DNA from: Cellulomonas sp. Leaf395
Lineage (GTDB): Bacteria > Actinomycetota > Actinomycetes > Actinomycetales > Cellulomonadaceae
Direction: 5' to 3'
Length of the DNA: 64,000 nucleotides
Assembly (NCBI RefSeq): GCF_001424125.1
Contig: NZ_LMQI01000002.1
Span: 558,001 to 622,000 of the forward strand
Made by a program: the position numbers and the translations under genes. Under the pieces are notes generated by a model that was not told the origin of the DNA, made no database searches, and was given only the letters and a program-made list of their open reading frames with translations. Shown here in pieces: positions 34,607 through 43,609 of this stretch (positions within the stretch are counted from its first letter, which is position 1; each line of letters begins with the position of its first letter).

Positions 34607-35590
34607 ATGGCCTTGGAGAACATCACCGTCGACGCGGTGTCCGCAGCCCTTGGGGAGTTTGATGCACTGGGTCGCGAGGCGTTCCTCGACAAGTACCGAT
34701 TCGGGCCGGCCCGGAGCTACTTCCTCGTGCATGAGGGGCGACAGTACGACTCCAAGGCGATCGTGGGCGCCGCTCACGGATACGCGACTGGCGAGCCTCT
34801 CGCGCCTGCCCAGTTCAGTGGAGGCGAAGCAACGGTGGCGCGTCGGCTTCGAGCGCTCGGCTTCACCGTCGCATCGACCAAGAGGCTCGACTGGGACTGG
34901 CAAGAAGTCGTGCTCGCGTGCGCGCTTGTGTATGCAAACGGCTGGCGCGAACTACGAACTGCCGACCCGCGCGTGCAGGAACTCTCTCAAGTGCTCCGGG
35001 GACTACCTGTCCACCCCATGGCAGAGCGGCCAGCGAACTTCCGAAGCCCCGACGCCGTGTCGCGCAAGACGTCGGACCTGGCCACCGCCCATCCCGACTA
35101 CCCGGGCAAGCGTACGCGAGGTGGCAAGACGGACGAGCAGGTGATCGCGCAGTTCTTGGCCAACCCCACCCACATGCTTGACGTCGCGGCCGCGCTGCGA
35201 GGAGGGCTGGAAGAAGGGCAGTTCGACGAGATCGTGGAGGCGAGGGTAGGCAGCGTCGACGATCCAGAGAGTGAGGAAGGCGGGCTGCTGATGCGGCTTC
35301 ACGCCATGCGTGAGAGGGACCCGAAACTCCGCGACGCGAAGGTCGAACGAGCCCGGCAATCGGGGCGAGGTCTGGGGTGCGAAGTTTGTGGGTTCGACTT
35401 CGCAGCCACGTACGGCGCCCGCGGAAGCGGGTATGTCGAGTGCCACCACGTCGTTCCCCTGCACGTCACCGGTCGTCGCAAGGTTCGGCTCGAGGATCTT
35501 GTGCTGATATGTGCCAACTGCCACCGAATGATTCATATGGGCCCGTGGCTTCGCCCAGAGAAACTGCGAGAGCTCTTGCTCGGAAGCTGA
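34607..35590 (+). CDS. ScoMcrA-like type IV HNH restriction endonuclease
   Basis: A 327-aa protein from the ATG at 34607; the preceding frame is not coding-like and a leaderless promoter fits. The N-terminus (ITVDAVSAALGEFDALGREA; RQYDSKAIVGAAHGYATG) is the head domain seen in ScoMcrA-like and related HNH proteins. The C-terminal HNH nuclease has CEVCGFDF near residue 261, the catalytic YVECHHVVPLH near residue 277 and LVLICANCHRMIHMG near 302, with all four metal Cys present. Such enzymes cut methylated or phosphorothioated DNA. No SRA-type reader domain is obvious, so specificity is open. Confidence 0.72.
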   Translation: MALENITVDAVSAALGEFDALGREAFLDKYRFGPARSYFLVHEGRQYDSKAIVGAAHGYATGEPLAPAQFSGGEATVARRLRALGFTVASTKRLDWDWQEVVLACALVYANGWRELRTADPRVQELSQVLRGLPVHPMAERPANFRSPDAVSRKTSDLATAHPDYPGKRTRGGKTDEQVIAQFLANPTHMLDVAAALRGGLEEGQFDEIVEARVGSVDDPESEEGGLLMRLHAMRERDPKLRDAKVERARQSGRGLGCEVCGFDFAATYGARGSGYVECHHVVPLHVTGRRKVRLEDLVLICANCHRMIHMGPWLRPEKLRELLLGS

Positions 35591-35859
35591 TCTCGTCCGT
35601 CCGACACCGGAGGCCAGGCCCCCACTGCCGCGCCCACATGTTCTGGGACGCGACCAGTGCCCCGCAGCCGCCTCACCCCGGCTGCGACCATGGGCGTTAC
35701 CCCGCAAGAGAGCGGGCGCAGGTGCGTGACATGGCCTGAGCCCGACAGAAGTCGTGCGCACTCTCGCCGCCTTGCGCGATGAAGGCATGCGGCGCGAGTC
35801 GCCCGAACCTGGCCAGCCCGTGTGAGCGATCGGACCTCGACTCGGACGTTCACCACGCC

Positions 35860-35865
35860 TACCCT
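35860..35865 (+). promoter_or_regulatory. -10 element for a leaderless PtuA-like gene
   Basis: TACCCT (TANNNT) ends directly before a GTG at 35866 and 6 bases before a second GTG at 35872. The spacing predicts transcription start at 35872, which is the basis for choosing that codon as start. Confidence 0.4.
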
Positions 35866-35871
35866 GTGCCC

Positions 35872-37395
35872 GTGCCCGCCAATCGCAGCTGGAAGTTCGA
35901 GACGGTCGAGCCGTGGAAGGTGCCGAAGACCGCGGCACCCTTCACCGGGTTCCTTGTCGATGACCTTTGGGACGACCGGACATTCAAGACACTCTTCCAA
36001 CTGCACGTCGCAGATGCGAAGGGTCGCGTTCACGCGGTAGGCTCGTTGAAGATCGGGACATTCGGAATGCCGGAGCGCACCCGGACGAGCATTCCAAAGA
36101 GATTCAACACCCTCGACGACAATTACTTCTCGGTTGGTCAAGACGTCGAGTACTACGAGAAATTGCGCAAAGCGGCCGGAAGTCGGTTATCTCAACTTTT
36201 TCGCTCCTTGCGCGATATAGCCGCCGATGCGGAGCTCTTCCAGCGTGCCGCCGGCGAGGAGGTTGCACTAACGAGCCTCTTCCGCTTCATCTCACCGGTC
36301 ACAGTCGAGGGCCAGTTCCGTCGTCTCGCAAGGGGAGAAGCGCGCACAATTCAGTACAACTTCTCGTACAACTGGCAGAACCTGGAGGCCGACGGCTCGC
36401 CACTCGGCCTTACCTTCAATGTCGTGCCAGACGCCAGCCCGCCCACGAACATCCACGCCCTGATCGGGAGTAATGGCGCGGGCAAGACCTGGATTCTGAA
36501 CCAAATGAGCAGGGCCGCATCGATCGCCCCTTTACATAGGGTCGATTTTGGGTCCTTGACCTTAGCCGATGGGAGCACTGACTTCGCCGGCCAGGTTAGT
36601 GTTTCATTTAGTGCTTTTGATGAACTGCGCACCCTTGATCACGAGTCCATTCGCAGCCTCAGTGGCATCCCTCTGACGGCCGTGGGCTTGAAGACATCGG
36701 CGCCCGGATCTGAAGGAACGACCAAGTCATCAAGCGAACTTAGCGACGAGTTTGCGCAAAGCCTAGCTCGATGCGTGGCTTCGAAACGCGAAGAGCGCTG
36801 GCTCCGCGCGATATCCATCCTACGAACCGATCCGCTCCTCGGCGCGCTGGATTTATCGAGGCTTTTTCAAAGTGGCGACAGTTCATCTTCGATGAACTAT
36901 GCACGAACGGCCTTCCACGAGATGAGCTCCGGACACAAGGTCGTACTCCTAACCTTGACGCGCCTTGTGGAAGTGCTCGAAGAAAGAACACTTGTCTTCC
37001 TCGACGAACCCGAGACGCACCTCCATCCGCCGCTCCTCAGCGCGTTCATCCATGCTCTGTCAAGCCTGCTAGCGGAAACTAACGGCGTCGCCATCGCCGC
37101 AACGCACTCCCCGGTCGTCCTCCAGGAGATCCCGCGCTCGTGTGTTTGGGTAATTGACCGCGGCGTCGGCAGGACGAAGGCACGCCGACCCCGGATCGAG
37201 ACATTTGCGGAAAACGTCAGCGAACTTACGCACGAAGTCTTCGGCCTCGAGGTCACGGAGTCCGGCTATCACTCAAGGGTGTCGGAAGCTGCCCTGGAGT
37301 ACGGAATCTACGGCTCGGTGGTTGCCAGTTTTCGTGGGCAGCTTGGGACGGAGGGTCGCTCGATCGCTCGCGCCCTGACGTCAATCCAAGAGTAG
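35872..37395 (+). CDS. PtuA-like ABC/SMC-type ATPase (Septu-like system)
   Basis: About 507 aa. Walker A IGSNGAGKTWILNQ near residue 198, ABC signature-like EMSSGHKVVLLTLTRL near 345, Walker B TLVFLDEPETHLHPP near 373 and the switch His in AATHSPVVLQE near 405. The first 190 residues form a domain of unknown fold and the C-terminus carries RPRIETFAENVSELTHEVFG. This is the plan of PtuA-type ATPases of Septu defence. It is followed, 11 bases later, by an HNH gene, the standard Septu gene pair. GC is lower than in the flanks. Retron- or Gabija-type ATPases are alternatives, but no retron RT or UvrD gene is present. Confidence 0.72.
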   Translation: MPANRSWKFETVEPWKVPKTAAPFTGFLVDDLWDDRTFKTLFQLHVADAKGRVHAVGSLKIGTFGMPERTRTSIPKRFNTLDDNYFSVGQDVEYYEKLRKAAGSRLSQLFRSLRDIAADAELFQRAAGEEVALTSLFRFISPVTVEGQFRRLARGEARTIQYNFSYNWQNLEADGSPLGLTFNVVPDASPPTNIHALIGSNGAGKTWILNQMSRAASIAPLHRVDFGSLTLADGSTDFAGQVSVSFSAFDELRTLDHESIRSLSGIPLTAVGLKTSAPGSEGTTKSSSELSDEFAQSLARCVASKREERWLRAISILRTDPLLGALDLSRLFQSGDSSSSMNYARTAFHEMSSGHKVVLLTLTRLVEVLEERTLVFLDEPETHLHPPLLSAFIHALSSLLAETNGVAIAATHSPVVLQEIPRSCVWVIDRGVGRTKARRPRIETFAENVSELTHEVFGLEVTESGYHSRVSEAALEYGIYGSVVASFRGQLGTEGRSIARALTSIQE

Positions 37396-37406
37396 GCGCT
37401 GCACAG

Positions 37407-38249
37407 ATGTGGAAAGTGGATCCTCCAACGCTAGATGCGAGCACCGTCGTGGCGACTTGCGCTCGGGCCATCGGCGATCTCACCGTCGCCACGGCACTGG
37501 TCAGCAGCGTCGACGTGGTACAACAACGGACCGCCGCCTTTGTGGCCGCTGTTGCAGGCGAAACTATTCACACCGAGCGCGGAAGCGAGTATCAGATCCC
37601 CGGACTGACGCATAAGCAGATTTCGACGGTATATTCCAAACACTTCGTCGATCAGGCCTCTGCTGGTCGGGCGATGTACGATACTATTCGACTTTCAACG
37701 CCGTGGTGTCTTGCGTGCGGCCATCAGCGGGTGAATACGCTAGACCACTATCTCCCGAAGTCACGTTTCCCGGCATTAGCCTTGACGCCGGTCAATCTCA
37801 CGCCCATGTGCCAGGCGTGCAACCAGGCCAAATCAACTCGGATAGCAACCTGTGCCGAGGAAGTTTTCGTGCATCCGTATTATGAGGATTACGAGTCGGC
37901 GATTTGGCTGCTTGCACGTGTCGTTCGCACTCCGGAGCCCCACCTGTCGTTTGCGTGTGCAGCGTCTCCATGGTCTGCCGCGCAGCGCGCTCGAATCGAG
38001 AACCACATCACTCGATTCAAGCTTGACAGGATGTACAGGACCGAAGCGGCCCGATTAATTGCCCAGTCACAAAGAATGCTCACACGGGTCCATGTGACAG
38101 GTGGTAGGCGTGCAGTGCGGGAGGTTTGTCTGGAGCGCGAGTCGGATCTTCGAGAATACCGTTTGAATGATTGGGGCGCAGCGACGTGGGCAGCGCTCTC
38201 CCACAGCGACTGGTTCTGCGATGGGGGCTTCAGAGCTTTCGCCGCCTGA
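37407..38249 (+). CDS. PtuB-like HNH nuclease (Septu-like system)
   Basis: A 280-aa HNH enzyme: CLACGHQRVNTLDHYLPKSR near residues 102-122, then PVNLTPMCQACNQAKST near 128-145. The two CxxC pairs and the DHYLPKS.FP motif match PtuB-type HNH nucleases. Helical regions before and after contain no other domain. It pairs with the ATPase just upstream, and PtuA-PtuB complexes cleave phage DNA. Its lower GC is shared with PtuA, so the pair moved as a unit. Confidence 0.72.
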   Translation: MWKVDPPTLDASTVVATCARAIGDLTVATALVSSVDVVQQRTAAFVAAVAGETIHTERGSEYQIPGLTHKQISTVYSKHFVDQASAGRAMYDTIRLSTPWCLACGHQRVNTLDHYLPKSRFPALALTPVNLTPMCQACNQAKSTRIATCAEEVFVHPYYEDYESAIWLLARVVRTPEPHLSFACAASPWSAAQRARIENHITRFKLDRMYRTEAARLIAQSQRMLTRVHVTGGRRAVREVCLERESDLREYRLNDWGAATWAALSHSDWFCDGGFRAFAA

Positions 38250-38715
38250 CGCAAAGACGTATTCGGCGATGTGGGCGGACAAACCCCGAGTGGCGGTAGC
38301 CTCCGAGCACTCGACCCTTGGCACCACAGCGGTGCCGAGACTCCGAGCAGCGGCCTCGCGTCAACCCGGTATCGCAGACCGGCCGCGTGAGGGTGCCGTC
38401 AGACCGCGAGTTCCGAAAGCCTGTCCCGACGCGGGTTGGCCTGCATTCCCGCCGCGCGCCGTCGAGGACGTCCAGGACGTAGTGCCTGCCCAAGCGTCTC
38501 AGTCACAACGAAGTTCGTGAACTGCACCAGCTCGTCGTAGTCGCGAGGGCGCAGCGGGTGACGGCTTCGGGCGCTCCAGCCGGTTCATGCCCACGACCTC
38601 GCGCGGTCGCCCGGGCCAGTTCGGTGAATAGAGTCCAGGTGTGCGCGCGTGGCTATAGGCCTTCACGAGCGAGTTGGCACATGGAAGTGGAGAACCGGAG
38701 CGAGGGGTACTCAGC
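38250..38715. other. Gene-free junction between the Septu-like pair and the DrmD relic
   Basis: No intact gene. On the minus strand around 38490-38575 one frame gives LRPRDYDELVQFTNFVVTET, which looks coding but is isolated and has no start or domain. It is probably another worn fragment. Confidence 0.35.
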
Positions 38716-39440
38716 GTGACGACCACGGCGGGCCAAGACGTCCAGAACGAATTCAACGCAGCCCCCGGCTCCGTGGTTGTTATCCGTGACGAGGAGTGGC
38801 TCGTCACGCAGGTCGAACCGACGACCGACGGCAACTTCGTGCACGTCTTCGGTCTCTCCGAGCTCGTCCGCGACACGGAGGCCACCTTCTCGACTGCGAT
38901 CGACTACATCGAGATGGCTACCCAGCAAGCACCACCGTCGTGGCCGATGACTCCCCCAGGTACCGAGAGTCCCGCCTGTGGTTGGAGGCAATGCTGCGGA
39001 AAACACCAATCCCGATCACCGAGACGGCGCTTACGACCGCGCACCGCGCCCTGGCCGACCCACTGCCGTACCAGTTCCGTGCGGTCGAGAAGGCTCTGGA
39101 CCCTGACAACCTTCGCCCTCGCATCCTGTTGGCCGACGCGGTCGGCCTGGGCAAGACGCTCGAGATCGGCATGATCCTGTCCGAGCTGGCTCGCCGAGGC
39201 CGTGGTGAGCGGATCCTGGTCGTCACGCCCAAGCACGTCCTCGAGCAGATGCAGTTCGAGCTTTGGACCCGGTTCGCGCTGCCGTTCGTCCGGCTGGACT
39301 CAACCGGCATCCAGCGCATCCGGCAGAAGCTCCCGGCCAACCGCAATCCGTTCGCGTCCTTCAAGCGGGTCATCATTTCCATCGACACGCTCAAGTCGGA
39401 CAAGCACATCGAAGTACGCCAGCTGCTCAACGACCTCGTC
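38716..39440 (+). pseudogene. Truncated, frameshifted DrmD-like SNF2 helicase (DISARM relic)
   Basis: The GTG at 38716 opens PGSVVVIRDEEWLVTQVEPT and GLSELVRDTEATFSTAIDYI; a one-base slip near 38920 moves the reading to VVADDSPRYRESRLWLEAML, LADAVGLGKTLEIGMILSEL, RILVVTPKHVLEQMQFELWT and FKRVIISIDTLKS. These are the N-terminal and Walker A blocks of the SNF2-like helicase DrmD of DISARM. The sequence ends after helicase motif Ib, just before the expected DEAH box, and runs straight into the relic at 39440. It cannot be active. Confidence 0.72.
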
Positions 39441-39817
39441 CCCTTGCAAAGACCTATCCGACTGACCGGCCTCCACGACGCAGTCACGCGTCGACTGGCG
39501 GCCCTCGTGAACGGTGCCGTCGAGAGCATGGCCCGGGTCGCCGAATGGAACGCCACGACCTTCTCGGCGATGGTCGGGTCCGGAACGGTGCAGGTCCGCG
39601 TCACCGACCTCACACGCGACGAGATAGCCGACAACCCGGATCTCGCAGCGCGAAGCTGAGACTTCCGCCAGCCAGTCGAGTCGAAGTCCCGTCCGCCACG
39701 ACCGCTAACACAGTTGCGCTGTATATGGCCGTCGTCGATGCCAAGGCCAGGATCCCAGCGACTCCGCGCGCCCTACCGCCTCTCGTCCCGCAACGTCCAG
39801 CGCTCGATCGGGCATAG
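39440..39817 (+). pseudogene. Second, decayed copy of the 3' end of the 451-aa core gene
   Basis: After the DrmD-like part the same frame reads VESMARVAEWNATTFSAMVG, SGTVQVRVTDLTRDEIADNP, matching the C-terminal block of the protein at 33024-34379 (IAVWNATSFRTMAASG; IHVRARELTGDQVTNSP). A stop at 39659 is bypassed in another frame that continues AKLRLPPASRVEVPSATTAN, matching AKLNGAVVTVPDV. The divergence shows it comes from a related element and not from a fresh local duplication. Confidence 0.65.
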
Positions 39818-40286
39818 CCGCGGCAGGTGCGCACCCTGCACGTCAGCCGGGAGCTCGACGTTCGACCGCCACCGGGCGACGAGACACGTGACCCAACCCG
39901 GCTCACGTCTGCAGACAGCCTCCCATGACCATGACGCCACTGCCGCGCCAGTCGCCGCAGGATGTGTCGGGGGAAGCAACGCCATCGGCGGCGACATCGC
40001 GGCTGTGGGACCCTAACTTCGCGCGAGGGGGCATCGGGGTTGGTGATCGACGATGGACGGAGCGCGGCAGCAGCGCTGTGCAGTGCACGTGCTGGTCATT
40101 GCCTTGGTGGACGCTGGGAGTGTGCGCGTGCGCGGAAGGGCGGTCGTACCTGTGGCCCCGGCCAGTCGTCCGCTGAACCTCTCGACACTGACCACCTCCA
40201 ATCCGTCAGCGGAGCTGGGGGCAGTACCACTCCCAGTTGGGCCAAGCGGGCGGCGCGCCGACCGCGTGGATGTCGGAGCAGCCAGA
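39818..40286. other. Gene-free upstream region of the methyltransferase operon
   Basis: No convincing ORF on either strand. The minus strand at about 39790-39900 has a coding-like run (GWVTCLVARWRSNVELP) but no start or domain. The right end leads into the promoter at 40287. Confidence 0.35.
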
Positions 40287-40292
40287 TAGCGT
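40287..40292 (+). promoter_or_regulatory. -10 element for the leaderless methyltransferase-DptFGH operon
   Basis: TAGCGT (TANNNT) is followed by seven bases and the ATG at 40300, the same geometry as at 34594. It predicts a leaderless transcript starting at the 84-aa ORF and covering the downstream coupled genes. Confidence 0.45.
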
Positions 40293-40299
40293 CGCGCGC

Positions 40300-40554
40300 A
40301 TGAGCACCACGACCGCGTCTGAGAGACGGACCGACTGCGAAGTCCCGGCCGTAGCTGCCCGGCTGCTGGGTCTCCGCCAGCGTGCCGGAGCCACCACCCA
40401 GGTCAACCCGGCCCCACGTCTTCGCACCGCGCAATCAGTACTCGCACACATGGACACTTGCATGCGACGAATCACCCTACGGACCCCGCGCTGGCCCGCT
40501 GAGACGCTAGGCCGCAAGGCGGAGTTGGCTATCCGCGAGTGGCGGACAGCTTGA
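40300..40554 (+). CDS. 84-aa leader protein of the methyltransferase operon
   Basis: MSTTTASERRTDCEVPAVAA continues with ARLLGLRQRAGATTQVNPAP and MDTCMRRITLRTPRWPAETL. It is basic (many Arg), without a recognised domain; an HTH is not clear. It begins at a leaderless-type promoter and its stop overlaps the methyltransferase ATG as TGATG, so translation of the methyltransferase is coupled to it. Position suggests a control-like or accessory role, as C proteins have in restriction-modification operons, but the sequence does not show this. It could also be a non-conserved leader ORF. Confidence 0.5.
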   Translation: MSTTTASERRTDCEVPAVAARLLGLRQRAGATTQVNPAPRLRTAQSVLAHMDTCMRRITLRTPRWPAETLGRKAELAIREWRTA

Positions 40555-41735
40555 TGGCCCCGCGCCCGAAGCGCTACGCCGCGGTCTCGCTGTTCTCTGG
40601 CTGCGGCGGCATGGACCTTGGCGCCGAGCGGTCAGACCGAGCCCGCGTCGTCTGGGCAATAGACAACGAGCACTGGGCTGTCGAGACCTACCGTCGGAAC
40701 CTCGGAAAGCACATTGTCGAGGGTGATATCACCGAGACGCCCGTCCCCGATGTTCCCTGTGACATTCTGCTGGCCGGACCGCCTTGCCAGGATTACTCCA
40801 CGCTGTGGAACCACGACGGTCTAATCACGGCCCGCGGGAACCTGTTCCGACAAGTCGCTCGATATCTCGACGCCCTCCAACCCGCTGCCTTTGTGCTCGA
40901 GAACGTCCCAGGTCTCCTGTCGGCGAACAGAGGAGTCGCCTGGACGCTGGTCCGGCACGCCCTGAAGTCGCCGAGCAGCTTCGTCGACAACCGCCCGAGG
41001 CGGGGAAGGCGTCGTGGCGTCCACTACGACATCAGCGCCCAGGTGGTGGACATGGCGGACCTGGGCGTCCCGCAGCACCGCGAGCGGCTCATCGTCCTCG
41101 GCGTACGCCGTGACCTGGGGGTCCGGCCGCCGATCATTCCCACTCCTTTCCAAGGCTTCCCCCGCACGGTGGGAGATGTCCTGGATGCGCACCCGCTTCC
41201 GGAAGATGCCCCTAACCACGAGCGCGGCATGGACTCTCCCGATGTCGTAGAGCGCCTCAAGCTGATTCCGCCGGGCTCGAACTTCGAGGTCATCCCGGCA
41301 GGCCACCCACTGGCCGTGAAGGGACTTATCAGCCATGTGTACCGGCGACTAGACCCGGAGAAGCCGTCCTACACGGTTATCGCCGGTGGCGGAGGCGGCA
41401 CGCACGGCTACCACCATATCGAGCCGCGTCGGCTTTCCAACCGTGAAAAGGCGCGCCTGCAAGGCTTTCCCGACGATTTCGTGTTCGAGTTCGGCACGGA
41501 CCTCCGCGACCGGCGGTCCGCCTACCCTCGAGTCAGGCGACAAGTCGGCAATGCCGTGCCGCCTCCGGCGGCCGAGCTGATAGTGAGCGCGCTCGCGGAC
41601 GTCCTACAGGACGCAGGTGTTCCAGCCCGCACGGGCGGCGAACTCCTCGCCGCCCGTCGTGGCCAGCGCTCGCTGCTCACGGTGCCCAACTTCCCAGGAA
41701 CTTCCTCCCGCGAGCAAAGGGCCGTAGGCCAATGA
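40554..41735 (+). CDS. DNA cytosine-5 methyltransferase
   Basis: A 393-aa C5 DNA methyltransferase starting at the ATG overlapping the leader stop; a GTG at 40539 is in frame. Motif I is SLFSGCGGMDLG (residues 12-23), motif IV AGPPCQDYS with catalytic Cys78, motif VI VLENVPG, motif VIII QHRERLIVLG, motif IX-X RLQGFPDDF and VGNAVPPPAA. The target-recognition region lies between motifs VIII and IX and includes FEVIPAGHPLAV and YHHIEPRRLS. It marks host DNA. Its coupling by ATGA to the DptF-like gene, and the Vsr gene at the operon end, tie the mark to restriction and repair. Recognition sequence unknown. Confidence 0.9.
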   Translation: MAPRPKRYAAVSLFSGCGGMDLGAERSDRARVVWAIDNEHWAVETYRRNLGKHIVEGDITETPVPDVPCDILLAGPPCQDYSTLWNHDGLITARGNLFRQVARYLDALQPAAFVLENVPGLLSANRGVAWTLVRHALKSPSSFVDNRPRRGRRRGVHYDISAQVVDMADLGVPQHRERLIVLGVRRDLGVRPPIIPTPFQGFPRTVGDVLDAHPLPEDAPNHERGMDSPDVVERLKLIPPGSNFEVIPAGHPLAVKGLISHVYRRLDPEKPSYTVIAGGGGGTHGYHHIEPRRLSNREKARLQGFPDDFVFEFGTDLRDRRSAYPRVRRQVGNAVPPPAAELIVSALADVLQDAGVPARTGGELLAARRGQRSLLTVPNFPGTSSREQRAVGQ

Positions 41736-43609
41736 ACGACATCTCCACTTCTGCACCGCCAAGAGAGCTGCCCGCAGTCGTGGCACTGAGGCTGCTCTCC
41801 GTCTTCAGTGCGGACCAAGCCGGCGCCTACCGTGAGCACTTCGCTGCGCTCGCCGACGCGCTCGGCGAGGACGTCGAGACCAAGCTAGGCGGCTTCGTCG
41901 CCGACTGGGCTACGCAAGGCACGCCTGGGGTCGTGGTGCTCACCGGCAACGCGGGGACCGGCAAGACCGCTGTCGCGGAGGCCTACTGCCGAGCCGCCGG
42001 CGTCGCACTCCCCATCGAGGACGCCCTCGTGGAAATCGCGCCCGGGAAGAGAGTTGTCAAAGACCTCTCTGGCCTGCCCGACGCGACGTCCAGGGCCTCG
42101 GCCTTGCGCAAAGCGCTCGAACCTGGCGAAGCCCAGACACTGCTGTGTGCTAACGAGGGAGTTCTGCGAGATGCACTCGATGACCTCGACGCGCGGGACG
42201 TTGCCGAGGTACTCGACCAGGCGCTCCGGCACGGCGCTGCCACGAGCGATCGGTTGACCATCGTCAATGTGAACCGGCAACGCCCGACGGGAGACCGGCT
42301 GTGGGGTCAGCTGGTGGACTACGTCACTCGCGAAGACATCTGGGGCGGGTGCGCCGACTGCCCGTTCGAGACCGGCGGCTGCCCCATGCGCAGCAATGCC
42401 GCACAGCTGCGCCGGCCCGACGTGCGCGAGCAGCTGCGGACCCTGATCCGACTCGGATCGGGCGAAGCGGTCCCGACGCTGCGCGAGGTCTTGGCCATCC
42501 TTTCCTGGGCGATCGTCGGCCCGCATAGCTGCACGCGCGTCAAGGATGACAACCGCGACCGTGGCAGCGGGGCCTTCACCGCGACGGATGGCTACTTCGG
42601 ACGCGCCTTGGGCGGGGGCCTCCCGACCAGTGTCGCTGAGCGTTCCTCTCTGCTCACGGGCATGAGGCGCTCCGGCTTGGGTGGCGTCAGCGACCTGGAG
42701 GTGGACGGATGGCTCCGCGACGCCAGCGGGGCATCCGAAGGAGTGCGGCGAATCGCCGGTGACCCAGCTGTCACGCGGCCGGAATCTGCCAGCGCTGGTC
42801 GCCATTCCGGACTCGCAGGCTCGGAGTCGCCTCTTGACCGGGTGCGCACTGCGCAGGGCGAGATGACCTTCTACGCGCTGGGCGAGATGGTCAGCACCGA
42901 CGAGGACTTGACGCGGGTCGAGGACGGTCTGGAGGCATTGGTCCGTGGCGACGGTGTATCCAATGCCCCAGCGGAGCGCCTCTGGAGGCAGCGCGTCTTC
43001 TTCGAGGCATCCGGTGACCTCGGAGGAGCGGACGCCACTGCTCGGCGGCTGCTCGACTACCGCCATGTCGTCGAACTAGTCGAGCTCGCCAGGAAGACGG
43101 CGGCTGGTGGTGACACCGTCATCGAGCTCAATGAGATTGTCCGCGGGCTGAACTTCCTCGTCACCGGGTTCTCTAGCCCAAACGAGGGCCTCATCGTGCC
43201 CGACCCTGCGTGCCTGTTCGCCCGGGACCCCGGCTCCTTCCGACCAGCCCGGCCGTCTCTCGTACACAGCCAAGTCCAGTTGGACGCTCTCAATTTGAGA
43301 GTCCCCGACTCTGGCCTGGTCGAAAAGCTGTTGGACGTCGACCACGTGGACGTCGAGCTCCAAGTCGACCAGGCGCACGACCTAGCCCTGCGAATCACGC
43401 CCCGCATGTACGAAGCAATTCGGGAGGCTGCAGCCTTCCAGGGCCCAGTTGGACAGGGCGTTGCCGAGATGAACGACCTGCGAGGCTTCTACGGGCGCCT
43501 TGCCGCCCACCTCCACACCGATCGTTCTCTGCGCGTCGCGGATCCCGACTCCAATCCGCCGGCCCTGGTAACGATTTCTCTACCGCACTTCGCGAAGCGG
43601 AACCGCTGA
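41732..43609 (+). CDS. DptF-like P-loop ATPase
   Basis: A 625-aa ATPase. Walker A VVLTGNAGTGKTAVAEAY near residue 70, a Cys cluster CADCPFETGGCPM near residue 207 (CxxC-x5-C, probably metal-binding), and EVLAILSWAIVGPHSC near 255. The 3' half contains VIELNEIVRGLNFLVTGFSS and LALRITPRMYEAIREAAAFQ. This plan resembles DptF (DndF), the ATPase component of DNA-backbone-modification-dependent restriction, where a P-loop and a Cys motif also occur. It overlaps the methyltransferase (ATGA) and the DptG-like gene (ATGA). Identity to DptF is by motif pattern and gene order, so call it DptF-like. Confidence 0.68.
   Translation: MNDISTSAPPRELPAVVALRLLSVFSADQAGAYREHFAALADALGEDVETKLGGFVADWATQGTPGVVVLTGNAGTGKTAVAEAYCRAAGVALPIEDALVEIAPGKRVVKDLSGLPDATSRASALRKALEPGEAQTLLCANEGVLRDALDDLDARDVAEVLDQALRHGAATSDRLTIVNVNRQRPTGDRLWGQLVDYVTREDIWGGCADCPFETGGCPMRSNAAQLRRPDVREQLRTLIRLGSGEAVPTLREVLAILSWAIVGPHSCTRVKDDNRDRGSGAFTATDGYFGRALGGGLPTSVAERSSLLTGMRRSGLGGVSDLEVDGWLRDASGASEGVRRIAGDPAVTRPESASAGRHSGLAGSESPLDRVRTAQGEMTFYALGEMVSTDEDLTRVEDGLEALVRGDGVSNAPAERLWRQRVFFEASGDLGGADATARRLLDYRHVVELVELARKTAAGGDTVIELNEIVRGLNFLVTGFSSPNEGLIVPDPACLFARDPGSFRPARPSLVHSQVQLDALNLRVPDSGLVEKLLDVDHVDVELQVDQAHDLALRITPRMYEAIREAAAFQGPVGQGVAEMNDLRGFYGRLAAHLHTDRSLRVADPDSNPPALVTISLPHFAKRNR

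Noticed and set aside
35872..38249. Retron or Gabija assignment for the ATPase-HNH pair
   Set aside because: No reverse transcriptase or msr/msd sequence and no UvrD-like helicase gene are adjacent.
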